Assembly (NCBI GenBank): GCA_002341345.1
Contig: DDNW01000179.1
Location: 1 to 5,635 of the forward strand
DNA length: 5,635 nucleotides
Direction: 5' to 3'
DNA from: Erythrobacter sp. UBA2510
GTDB lineage: Bacteria; Pseudomonadota; Alphaproteobacteria; Sphingomonadales; Sphingomonadaceae
The notes beneath the pieces were generated by a model. The model did no database searches. It was not told the origin of the DNA and saw only the letters and a list, made by a program, of their open reading frames with translations. Shown one piece after another: positions 1 through 4,922 of this stretch (positions are counted from its first letter, which is position 1; each line of letters begins with the position of its first letter). The position numbers and the translations under genes are program-made.

Positions 1-1028
1 CCGTCCCGCCGCCGCTGGCCGAAGATCGCGACCTTGCCCTCCACCGCGCGCAGGAACTGCTCTTCGCCAATGGCGTCACCGCCGTCGCCGACATGGGCAC
101 CAGTATCGAGGACTGGATGACCTATCGCCGCGCGGGCGATGCCGGACGGTTGCGGCTGCGCGTCATGTCCTATGCGCAGAGCGTGGACGAGATGCTGCTG
201 ATCGGCGGCATCGGCCCGACGCAATGGCTTTATGGCGACCGCCTCAGGATGGGTGGGTTGAAGCTGGTGCTCGATGGCGCGCTCGGTTCGCGCGGGGCGC
301 TGCTCAAGAGCGACTATGCCGACGAGCCGGGCAATCGCGGTCTTGCGCGGCTGAGCGGCACGCAAGCTCGCAATCTGATGAGCCGCGCCGCACTCGACAA
401 TTTTCAGGTCGCGATCCACGCCATCGGCGATGCCGCCAATGAAGAGGCGCTGCTGGCGATCGACGAACTCGCGGGCGATTACACCGGCGACCGGCGCTGG
501 CGGATCGAACATGCACAAATCGTCGATCCGGCGGACATCGCGCTGTTCGGCCAGCACGGCATCATCGCTTCGATGCAGCCGCAGCACCAGACCTCCGACC
601 GGCTGATGGCCGAGGCACGGCTGGGTCAAGACCGGCTGACCGGGGCCTATGCCTGGGGCAGCATCGCCGCCACCGGCGCGCCCCTCGCCTTTGGGTCCGA
701 TGCCCCGGTAGAACCGCCCGCGCCGTTCGTGGGCATAGCCGCCGCGATCAGCCGTACGGACGCCGATGGCGAGCCTGCCGGTGGCTGGATGCCGGGTGAA
801 GTGGTCAGTCGCGAGACGGCGCTCGCCGCCTATACCGCCGGGGCCGCATGGGCCGGTTTTGCCGAGGGGCATTTCGGCGCGCTCGCGCCCGGAGAATACG
901 CAGATTTCCTGATTCTCGACACCGATCCGCTGACCGCCACGCCAGAGGATTTGCGAAACATCAGGGTGCTGGAGACATGGATCGCGGGCCAGCGCGTCCA
1001 TGCGGCAGCACGCCGAATAGTGGAATAA
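1..1028 (+). CDS. YtcJ-like amidohydrolase family 3 protein, C-terminal part (5' end outside window)
   Basis: The frame is open from the window edge (first full codon at base 3) to TAA at 1026-1028, giving 341 visible residues. The ATG at 93 is internal, because the coding sequence before it continues family-like text (LLFANGVTAVADMG). Visible family motifs are GALGSRGALL, HAIGD (His at 417), RIEHAQ (His at 510), ASMQPQHQTSD, FGSDAPVEPP (Asp at 699) and a C-terminal GALAPGEYADFLILDTDPL. His, His and Asp are the expected metal and catalytic residues of this metal-dependent hydrolase fold. The N-terminal HxH metal site lies outside. Family members are about 540-580 residues long, so roughly 200 are missing. 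The family hydrolyses C-N bonds of amide or cyclic substrates, but the substrate cannot be named here. Departures from the usual family text are GDAAN where GDRA is common and AYAWGS where AYAWRS is common. The family call is secure and the substrate unknown. Confidence 0.92.
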   Translation, partial: VPPPLAEDRDLALHRAQELLFANGVTAVADMGTSIEDWMTYRRAGDAGRLRLRVMSYAQSVDEMLLIGGIGPTQWLYGDRLRMGGLKLVLDGALGSRGALLKSDYADEPGNRGLARLSGTQARNLMSRAALDNFQVAIHAIGDAANEEALLAIDELAGDYTGDRRWRIEHAQIVDPADIALFGQHGIIASMQPQHQTSDRLMAEARLGQDRLTGAYAWGSIAATGAPLAFGSDAPVEPPAPFVGIAAAISRTDADGEPAGGWMPGEVVSRETALAAYTAGAAWAGFAEGHFGALAPGEYADFLILDTDPLTATPEDLRNIRVLETWIAGQRVHAAARRIVE

Positions 1029-1079
1029 GCAGGGTATCGCGCCCCTAAAGGGCTTGGAAAAACCGTCTCGCTCATGCAA

Positions 1080-1085
1080 TATGAT
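1080..1085 (+). promoter_or_regulatory. Possible -10 element for the small exported-protein gene
   Basis: TATGAT matches the sigma-70 -10 consensus at five of six positions and lies about 70 bases before the ATG at 1153. The best upstream -35 candidate, TTGGAA at 1054-1059, is 20 bases away, longer than the preferred 17. No strong terminator is seen between the amidohydrolase stop and this gene, so read-through from upstream is equally possible. This is a weak call. Confidence 0.22.
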
Positions 1086-1135
1086 TGTCGCATGTTTGAA
1101 ACCTGCACCGGTTAGGGCGCAGGTCAGGACTCGTC

Positions 1136-1141
1136 AGGGAG
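1136..1141 (+). promoter_or_regulatory. Ribosome binding site of the small exported-protein gene
   Basis: AGGGAG lies 8 bases before a GTG at 1150 and 11 bases before the adjoining in-frame ATG at 1153. It excludes the much earlier TTG at 1054 as the main start. It does not choose between GTG 1150 and ATG 1153, which differ by one residue. Confidence 0.55.
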
Positions 1142-1152
1142 TGTCACGCGTG

Positions 1153-1395
1153 ATGCTGAAGAAAATTGCCACCGCCTGCGCCGCCACCGCTCTGGTCGCG
1201 ACGCCCGTCATGGCCCAGGCCGCCTCGAGCGAGGCTGCCCCCGCCACCCGCAGCGCGACCGCGCTTGAGCAGTCGGAAGAATTCGGCGGCGGCGGTTCGG
1301 GCCTCGTCATCGGCCTGCTCGCACTTGCCGCCGTGGTCGCTGCGCTGGTCATCGCGCTTGACGGCAGCGACGATCCGGAACCCGCCAGCCCCTAG
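1153..1395 (+). CDS. Small exported or membrane-anchored protein, 80 aa, unknown function
   Basis: I do not recognise a named family. The N-terminus is a textbook Sec signal peptide: MLKK, a hydrophobic Ala-rich core, then VMAQA followed by ASS, giving a predicted signal peptidase I cut after about residue 23. The mature part has an acidic, Ser/Ala-rich stretch, a flexible FGGGGSG linker (about residues 44-50), one hydrophobic segment of about 20 residues (LVIGLLALAAVVAALVIAL) and a short acidic tail, GSDDPEPASP. Short proteins with this layout seem common in sphingomonads and are usually left as hypothetical; that is recollection, not a search. If the signal is cleaved, the product is a roughly 57-residue inner-membrane peptide with its N-terminus outside; if not, a two-helix hairpin. 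A strong terminator starts 28 bases after the stop, so the gene ends a transcript. I chose the ATG at 1153; GTG at 1150 is also possible. The coding call is good, the function unknown. Confidence 0.75.
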   Translation: MLKKIATACAATALVATPVMAQAASSEAAPATRSATALEQSEEFGGGGSGLVIGLLALAAVVAALVIALDGSDDPEPASP

Positions 1396-1422
1396 TTGCT
1401 GACGAACAGAATTGTTCAGGTG

Positions 1423-1453
1423 AACGGGGTCCATTGCGGCCCCGTTTTCTTTT
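1423..1453 (+). terminator. Intrinsic terminator after the small exported-protein gene
   Basis: AACGGGG (1423-1429) pairs with CCCCGTT (1440-1446). The stem extends inward by a G-U and a C-G pair to about nine pairs closing a six-base loop. The run TTTTCTTTT (1445-1453) follows directly. On the opposite strand there is no T-tract after the stem, so it works for plus-strand transcription only and cannot end the convergent tat operon. Confidence 0.85.
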
Positions 1454-1483
1454 GGGGCTTATCAAATCACAAATAATCGTTGT

Positions 1484-1514
1484 CCGTTCGTGGTGAGCCT
1501 GTCGAACCACGAAC
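1484..1514. repeat. Hairpin-forming interspersed repeat, unit A
   Basis: GTTCGTGGT (1486-1494) and ACCACGAAC (1506-1514) are perfect nine-base inverted arms around an 11-base centre, GAGCCTGTCGA. The reverse complement contains GACAGGCT and ends in GAACGG, the same core as unit B. It resembles the short palindromic repeats scattered between genes in Sphingomonadales; that link is from memory and was not searched. It lies between convergent genes, where such repeats are often found. Confidence 0.7.
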
Positions 1515-1534
1515 CTGGCCCTCTCGTTCATCGT

Positions 1535-1549
1535 TGTTCCTGCGGAACA
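1535..1549. repeat. Short hairpin between the two repeat units
   Basis: TGTTCC and GGAACA are perfect six-base inverted arms around TGC. It sits between units A and B, so the whole 1484-1580 block can form three consecutive hairpins, or one large one by pairing A with B. Confidence 0.45.
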
Positions 1550-1555
1550 GATTTG

Positions 1556-1580
1556 CTTCCGACAGGCTGAGGAAGAACGG
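1556..1580. repeat. Hairpin-forming interspersed repeat, unit B (inverted relative to A)
   Basis: CTTCC (1556-1560) and GGAAG (1571-1575) flank a ten-base centre, GACAGGCTGA, followed by AACGG. The segment 1559-1580 is a diverged inverted copy of 1484-1506: both share GACAGGCT and GAACGG when aligned head to head. It begins 23 bases downstream of the last minus-strand gene, so it may act as that operon's 3' boundary, though no T-run typical of an intrinsic terminator is present. Confidence 0.65.
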
Positions 1581-1602
1581 TTCAAGGGTGAGCCATCAAT
1601 CT

Positions 1603-1839
1603 CTAATTGCGCAAAAGCACCCGCTTGATCGTTCGAGCGAGCAGAAAGGTCGCCCCTGCGATTGCTAGCAAGGTCGTAGCCAGAACCAGCCATTTCACCG
1701 GTGTGGCAACAGCAGGAGAAAATCCTCCCCACATTGCCACAACAAGCAAAATCAAGCTGGCAGGCAAATACATTATCGAGAGAGCAACGCATGCGCTGAA
1801 AAGCCATGCAACAACCGGCCTGAGTGAGCCGCGCTTCAT
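1603..1839 (-). CDS. Small membrane protein downstream of tatC, 78 aa, unknown function
   Basis: I do not recognise a family. The protein opens MKRGSLRP, followed by a long hydrophobic stretch (about residues 9-36, including MYLPASLILLVVAMWGGF) that could span once or, broken at Pro, twice. After a short loop (SPAVATPVK) comes a second helix, LVLATTLLAIAGATFLLA, and a basic tail, RTIKRVLLRN. The basic ends favour cytoplasmic termini by the positive-inside rule. It starts 15 bases after the tatC stop, in the same frame, with a modest GGCGGA ribosome binding site 9 bases before the ATG, so it is probably the last gene of the tat transcript. Other alphaproteobacteria often have serS after tatC; here this small gene comes instead. 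It could be a Tat accessory, an unrelated membrane gene or a remnant of a larger one. Base composition looks slightly less GC-rich than its neighbours. Confidence 0.65.
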   Translation of the reverse strand: MKRGSLRPVVAWLFSACVALSIMYLPASLILLVVAMWGGFSPAVATPVKWLVLATTLLAIAGATFLLARTIKRVLLRN

Positions 1840-1840
1840 T

Positions 1841-1900
1841 CCGGCTTTTCCGCCCTACTCCTCGCGGATCTCGCCAAACTGCGGTACCGGCTTTTCCGCC
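1841..1900. repeat. 14-base direct repeat spanning the tatC 3' end
   Basis: CCGGCTTTTCCGCC occurs exactly at 1841-1854 and again at 1887-1900. The right copy encodes part of the tatC C-terminal tail (Ala-Glu-Lys-Pro). The left copy lies between the tatC stop and the next ATG and supplies that gene's ribosome binding site. The copies start 46 bases apart. Confidence 0.7.
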
Positions 1901-2703
1901 GCCGTATCCCTGGCTGCCTCCTCAGCTTCCGCCTTCGCCGCTTCTTTCGCCTTCTTGCGTTCGCTCAGCAGCATCAGCACCATCGAGCCCTCGAACAGCA
2001 CCAGCAGCGGCGCGGCAAGCAGCAATTGCGAGACCACGTCGGGCGGGGTGATCACCGCCGCCACGCCGAACACGCCAACGATGACGTAGCGCCGTGCGCT
2101 CGCCAGCTGGTCACGCGTCACCAGCCCCGCCACGTTGAGCAACATCAGCAGCACCGGCAGCAGGAAGCTGATCCCGAAAGCGAAGATGAAGCGCATCACG
2201 AGGTTCAGATACTCGCCCATTTCAGGCAGCGCCTCGGCCTGCAAGCCGCCAAGGTCGCCCTGAAAGCCGAGGAACCACGGGAAGGCGAGCGGCATGACCA
2301 CGAAATAGGCGAGGCACGCCCCCAGCGTGAACAGCACCGGGGTCGCGATCAGGAACGGCAGGAACGCCTTCTTCTCGCGCGCATAGAGCCCCGGCGCGAT
2401 GAACGCCCACAGCTGGTTGGCGATGATCGGGAAGCTGAGGAAGAAGGCCGCGAACAGCGCGACCTTAATTTCGACGAAGAAGGCGCCATAGAGCGCGGTA
2501 TAGACGAGCTTGCCCTCTCCGTCAGGAAAGGCCTCGGTCAGCGGGCGGACCAGCAATCCGAAGATGTCGTCGGCGAAATAGAGGCACACGCCGAAGCACA
2601 CCGCCAGCGCCAGCACCGCGCGCACCAGCCGCTTGCGCAGCTCGATCAGATGTTCGAGCAGCGGTGCCTGCGTGTCGTCCAGATCCTTGATCTTGAAGGC
2701 CAC
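1855..2703 (-). CDS. tatC: Sec-independent protein translocase subunit TatC
   Basis: TatC is the polytopic inner-membrane receptor that, with TatB, recognises twin-arginine signal peptides and starts export of folded proteins. The 282 residues show the family hallmarks: HLIELRKRL at 18-26 (Glu21 matches E. coli Glu15), the first periplasmic loop ending FPIIANQLWAFIAPGLYARE with Glu110 matching E. coli Glu103, and six hydrophobic helices (roughly 27-45, 74-96, 117-139, 164-190, 204-219, 224-245). After the last helix comes a highly charged Ala/Glu/Lys tail (247-282), longer than in the shortest homologues. The start is GTG at 2703, preceded by GGAGA inside the end of tatB, with only four bases between the tatB stop and this start, so translation is probably coupled. 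The stop is TAG. The family call is not in doubt. Confidence 0.98.
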   Translation of the reverse strand: MAFKIKDLDDTQAPLLEHLIELRKRLVRAVLALAVCFGVCLYFADDIFGLLVRPLTEAFPDGEGKLVYTALYGAFFVEIKVALFAAFFLSFPIIANQLWAFIAPGLYAREKKAFLPFLIATPVLFTLGACLAYFVVMPLAFPWFLGFQGDLGGLQAEALPEMGEYLNLVMRFIFAFGISFLLPVLLMLLNVAGLVTRDQLASARRYVIVGVFGVAAVITPPDVVSQLLLAAPLLVLFEGSMVLMLLSERKKAKEAAKAEAEEAARDTAAEKPVPQFGEIREE

Positions 2704-2707
2704 CGTC

Positions 2708-3109
2708 TCAGTCTCCGGCTGGCTTCACGCCGCCCTCGGCGCTGGCCGGGTTGGCGGCGGGTTTGGGTACGGCATCAGCAGGCGGCGGCACCTGCTTGGT
2801 GCTGTCGGCTCCAGCGGGCGCAGTCTTGGGTGCGGGAGGCGATTCGCCGGTCATTTCTTCGCTGCTGGGCGTGCCCGGATGTTCGCGCATGATCCGCTCG
2901 TTCTGGGCGGCCCACTTCTTCTCCATTTCCTCCATCTCCGCTTCGCGGATCATGGCGTCCATCCCCGCGCGGAAGTGGCTGGAGAGTTTGCGCATCTTGC
3001 CGACCCAGCGGCCAACCGTGCGCAGCGCCAGCGGCATGTCCTTGGGGCCGATGACGAGGATCGCCACCACGACGATGAGCAATAATTCGCTGGCGCCGAT
3101 ATCCGGCAT
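2708..3109 (-). CDS. tatB: Sec-independent protein translocase subunit TatB
   Basis: TatB partners TatC in the signal-peptide receptor of the twin-arginine export pathway. The N-terminus has the family pattern: Glu8, a single membrane helix (about 9-20), Gly21-Pro22 at the hinge, then an amphipathic helix (PLALRTVGRWVGKMRKL). Glu8, Gly21 and Pro22 align with E. coli TatB and separate it from TatA, which has Gln8 and Phe20-Gly21. A charged, Glu/Lys/Met-rich helix follows (about 49-75). The last 50 residues are a low-complexity Pro/Ala/Lys tail, probably disordered and typical of alphaproteobacterial TatB. At 133 aa the length is normal. The start is ATG at 3109 with AAAGG eight bases upstream. 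A hairpin fills the gap to tatA. Confidence 0.95.
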   Translation of the reverse strand: MPDIGASELLLIVVVAILVIGPKDMPLALRTVGRWVGKMRKLSSHFRAGMDAMIREAEMEEMEKKWAAQNERIMREHPGTPSSEEMTGESPPAPKTAPAGADSTKQVPPPADAVPKPAANPASAEGGVKPAGD

Positions 3110-3126
3110 TGGCGGTGCCTTTCGCG

Positions 3127-3158
3127 GTCGGCCCCTGGTACTGGCCCGTCAGGCCGAC
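3127..3158 (-). other. Inverted repeat (possible mRNA hairpin) between tatA and tatB
   Basis: On the plus strand GTCGGCC (3127-3133) and GGCCGAC (3152-3158) are perfect seven-base inverted arms around 18 bases that themselves contain partial GGCC pairing. The element fills most of the 53-base tatA-tatB gap, starting four bases after the tatA stop codon and ending about four bases before the tatB AAAGG site. No T-run follows, so it is not a standard terminator. A 3'-stabilising hairpin for tatA or a damper on tatB translation is an inference. Confidence 0.5.
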
Positions 3159-3162
3159 GGGG

Positions 3163-3396
3163 TCAGCCGGACGTCTTCTCGTTCTCGGTCGATTCGACCG
3201 GGTCGGCGGTGGTCTTGTTCTCATGCGCGATCTGCGCGGATGGCTTGGTCGACTGCTCTTCGTCGGACATCCCCTTGCGGAAGCTTTTGACGCCCTTGCC
3301 GAAGTCACCCATCATTTCCGAGATACGACCGCGGCCGAACAGGATGAGGATCACCACGGCGATGATGATGAGCTGAAACGGTCCGATACTACCCAC
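3163..3396 (-). CDS. tatA: Sec-independent protein translocase subunit TatA
   Basis: TatA is the small protein that oligomerises at the TatBC receptor to form the passage for folded proteins across the inner membrane. The 77 residues match the family: short N-terminus with Gln8, one membrane helix (about 8-20, LIIIAVVILILF), the Phe20-Gly21 hinge, then an amphipathic helix DFGKGVKSFRKGM with Phe39, all aligning with E. coli TatA positions. A polar, acidic tail ends the protein. The start is GTG at 3396, supported by GGAG seven bases upstream, and it gives the exact register of the conserved residues. The gene lies 30 bases after scpB, with no clear promoter in the gap, so it is probably transcribed with nagZ-scpAB. 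Confidence 0.97.
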   Translation of the reverse strand: MGSIGPFQLIIIAVVILILFGRGRISEMMGDFGKGVKSFRKGMSDEEQSTKPSAQIAHENKTTADPVESTENEKTSG

Positions 3397-3426
3397 AGGA
3401 ATTCTCCGAGTTGATACGGGCGCTGT

Positions 3427-4107
3427 CTAGGCGCTTTGCTCGGGGTTTTCCAGCGAAGTATCGTCACCGGTCGCGCTATCGGCAGGGTCCGCCGTATCAC
3501 CCGAAACGGTGGTCTCTTGATCGCCGACCAGCGCCTCGAACGCATCATCAACCGGATCGAGCAGGCCCGCCGCCTTCAATTCGTCGATTCCGGGCAGGTC
3601 GCGGCGGCTTTTCAGTCCGAAATGGACGAGGAAATCGGGCGTGGTGGCGAAGATCACCGGGCGACCCGGCACCTCGCGCCGCCCCACGGCATGGACCCAG
3701 CCCGCCTCCATCAGCACGTCGAGCGTGCCCGAGCTGGTCTGGACCCCGCGAATCGCCTCGATCTCGGCGCGGCTGACCGGCTCGTGATAGGCAATGATCG
3801 CGAGCACCTCGGTCGCGGCGCGGCTGAGCGCACGGACCTGCTCCTTTTCGCGTCGCAGGAGATGGGCAAGGTCCGGCGCGGTGCGAAATTGCCAGCGCCG
3901 CCCCAGCTCGACCAGTTGCACGCCGCGTGCCGAGTAATGCGCAGCCAGTTCGCGCAGCGCCTCGCGCACCTCCGCGCCGCCCAGATGGGCGCTGATCTGC
4001 TGGGCTGTGAGCGGTTCCTCGGCGGCGAACAGGCATGCCTCGACCGCGCGCACCAGATCGTCCGGTTCGACTGCGGCTGTGGTTTCGACGAGGCTGTCTT
4101 CGCTCAC
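3427..4107 (-). CDS. scpB: Segregation and condensation protein B (ScpB)
   Basis: ScpB is the winged-helix dimer that binds ScpA (the kleisin) in the SMC-ScpAB complex, which compacts and helps segregate the chromosome. The start is GTG at 4107, from which the protein has 226 residues. The first winged helix runs about 16-88 (LVRAVEACLFAAEEPLTAQQI and onward). The second is about 93-168, with the strongly conserved LSRAATEVLAIIAYHEPVSR, EIEAIRGV, GRREVPGRPVIFATT and FL.HFGL. DLPGIDEL (170-177) closes the fold, and an acidic, probably disordered tail of about 40 residues follows. The frame stays open upstream to 4272, but GTG 4107 is preferred: AGGAGA lies eight bases before it, the GTG overlaps the scpA stop (GTGA), and the upstream extension is Arg/Pro-rich, unlike ScpB. 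Confidence 0.97.
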   Translation of the reverse strand: MSEDSLVETTAAVEPDDLVRAVEACLFAAEEPLTAQQISAHLGGAEVREALRELAAHYSARGVQLVELGRRWQFRTAPDLAHLLRREKEQVRALSRAATEVLAIIAYHEPVSRAEIEAIRGVQTSSGTLDVLMEAGWVHAVGRREVPGRPVIFATTPDFLVHFGLKSRRDLPGIDELKAAGLLDPVDDAFEALVGDQETTVSGDTADPADSATGDDTSLENPEQSA

Positions 4108-4922
4108 GCTTTCGGTCTCCTGAGATGGATCGGGCCGAAAATTTCCTCCTGCCGCAATTCGGCCTTGCCCAGCCGTGCCAGTTCGAGGGCGGCGACAAAG
4201 CTGGAGGCGAGCGCCGAACGCCTGAGGCGCGGTTCTGCCCCGCCCGGCAGGAAGCTCCTGAGTTCGAGCCATTCAAGCGTCACGCCCAGCATCGCCGAGA
4301 CGCGATCAATCGCGGCGTCGAGCGTCATCACCGGGCGTTCGCGCACCATGTGCACCACCGGTTCATTGCGCAGCTTGACCTGCCCATAGCCGCGCACGAG
4401 GTCGAGCCATTCGCAACGCCAGGCGTTCTTGCGCAAGACCTTGAGGCCCTCGGGCGCACCGCGGGCAAAGACATCGCGACCCAGCCGGTCGCGCGCCATC
4501 AGCCGCGCCGCCGCCTCGCGCATCGCGCCCAGCCGCTGGAGCCGCAATTGCAGCTTGAGCGCCAGTTCCTCCGGCGACGGGTCCTCCTGCTCCTCGCGCG
4601 GGAGCAGCAATGACGATTTGAGATAAGCGAGCCATGCCGCCATCACGAGATAGTCGGCAGCGATTTCCAGCTTCAGCGCCTCGGCCCGCTCGATATAATC
4701 GATATATTTGTCGACCAGCGCGAGGATCGAGATCGCTTTCAGGTCGACCTTCTGCCGCCGGGCCAGGTCGAGCAGCAGGTCAAGCGGCCCCTCCCACCCC
4801 TCAAGCTCGAGGTAGAGCGCATTATCGTCCTTCGGGCGCGCGGCGATGCCGTCCCAGCTCTCTTCCGCATCGGCGCTTTCGGCGGCTTCCGGCGCGCTGA
4901 ACAGGATATTGTCCGCGCTCAT
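4104..4922 (-). CDS. scpA: Segregation and condensation protein A (ScpA, kleisin)
   Basis: ScpA is the kleisin subunit that bridges the SMC dimer and binds ScpB. The protein has 272 residues from ATG 4922. After an acidic, variable leader (1-35) comes the conserved N-terminal domain: LYLELEGWEGPLDLLLDLAR (37-56), then VDLKAISILALVDKYIDYI and AADYLVMAAWLAYLKSSLLLP, which in the family contacts the SMC neck. A charged linker (109-160) follows. The C-terminal winged helix (about 200-270) ends with SSFVAALELARLGKAELRQE and EEIFGPIHLRR, the segment that binds the SMC head. The start overlaps the nagZ stop (ATGA) and the stop overlaps the scpB start (GTGA), so all three are probably translationally coupled. 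The same frame is open far upstream to 5453, but that stretch is a shadow of nagZ and has no ScpA character. Confidence 0.97.
   Translation of the reverse strand: MSADNILFSAPEAAESADAEESWDGIAARPKDDNALYLELEGWEGPLDLLLDLARRQKVDLKAISILALVDKYIDYIERAEALKLEIAADYLVMAAWLAYLKSSLLLPREEQEDPSPEELALKLQLRLQRLGAMREAAARLMARDRLGRDVFARGAPEGLKVLRKNAWRCEWLDLVRGYGQVKLRNEPVVHMVRERPVMTLDAAIDRVSAMLGVTLEWLELRSFLPGGAEPRLRRSALASSFVAALELARLGKAELRQEEIFGPIHLRRPKA
4108..4121 (-). promoter_or_regulatory. Ribosome binding site that fixes the scpB GTG start
   Basis: On the minus strand AGGAGA is followed by CCGAAAGC and then GTG. It lies inside the last codons of scpA. Together with the GTGA stop/start overlap it places the scpB start at 4107 rather than at the upstream in-frame codon at 4272. 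Confidence 0.75.

Noticed and set aside
1041..1053. Hairpin GCCC-CTAAA-GGGC after the amidohydrolase stop, as a terminator
   Set aside because: The stem is only four pairs with no T-run after it, so it is too weak to call.
1054..1152. 33-residue N-terminal extension of the small exported protein from a TTG
   Set aside because: It would bury the signal peptide behind a basic, Cys-containing leader, and no ribosome binding site suits the TTG. The AGGGAG site sits just before 1150-1153.
1484..1580. CRISPR array
   Set aside because: Only two diverged units are present, in opposite orientation, without regular spacers.
1480..1668. Short plus-strand frame inside the repeat block
   Set aside because: It begins in the palindromic repeat and runs antisense into the small membrane gene, with no ribosome binding site.
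1349..1807. 152-codon minus-strand frame over the terminator, repeats and small membrane gene
   Set aside because: It reads straight through the terminator and repeat palindromes and has no coherent protein features; its length comes from a chance lack of stops.
2026..2892. 288-codon plus-strand open frame antisense to tatC and tatB
   Set aside because: It reads as a His/Arg/Gln/Glu-rich string with no domain, hydrophobic core or family motif, and lies opposite strongly supported genes. Such frames are expected opposite GC-rich coding sequence.
4108..4272. Upstream extension of scpB to the codon at 4272
   Set aside because: It overlaps the conserved ScpA C-terminal winged helix in another frame and has no ScpB character; the GTG at 4107 has a good ribosome binding site.
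3436..4389. 317-codon plus-strand open frame antisense to scpB and scpA
   Set aside because: Same shadow pattern; the sense strand carries complete, motif-bearing ScpB and ScpA.
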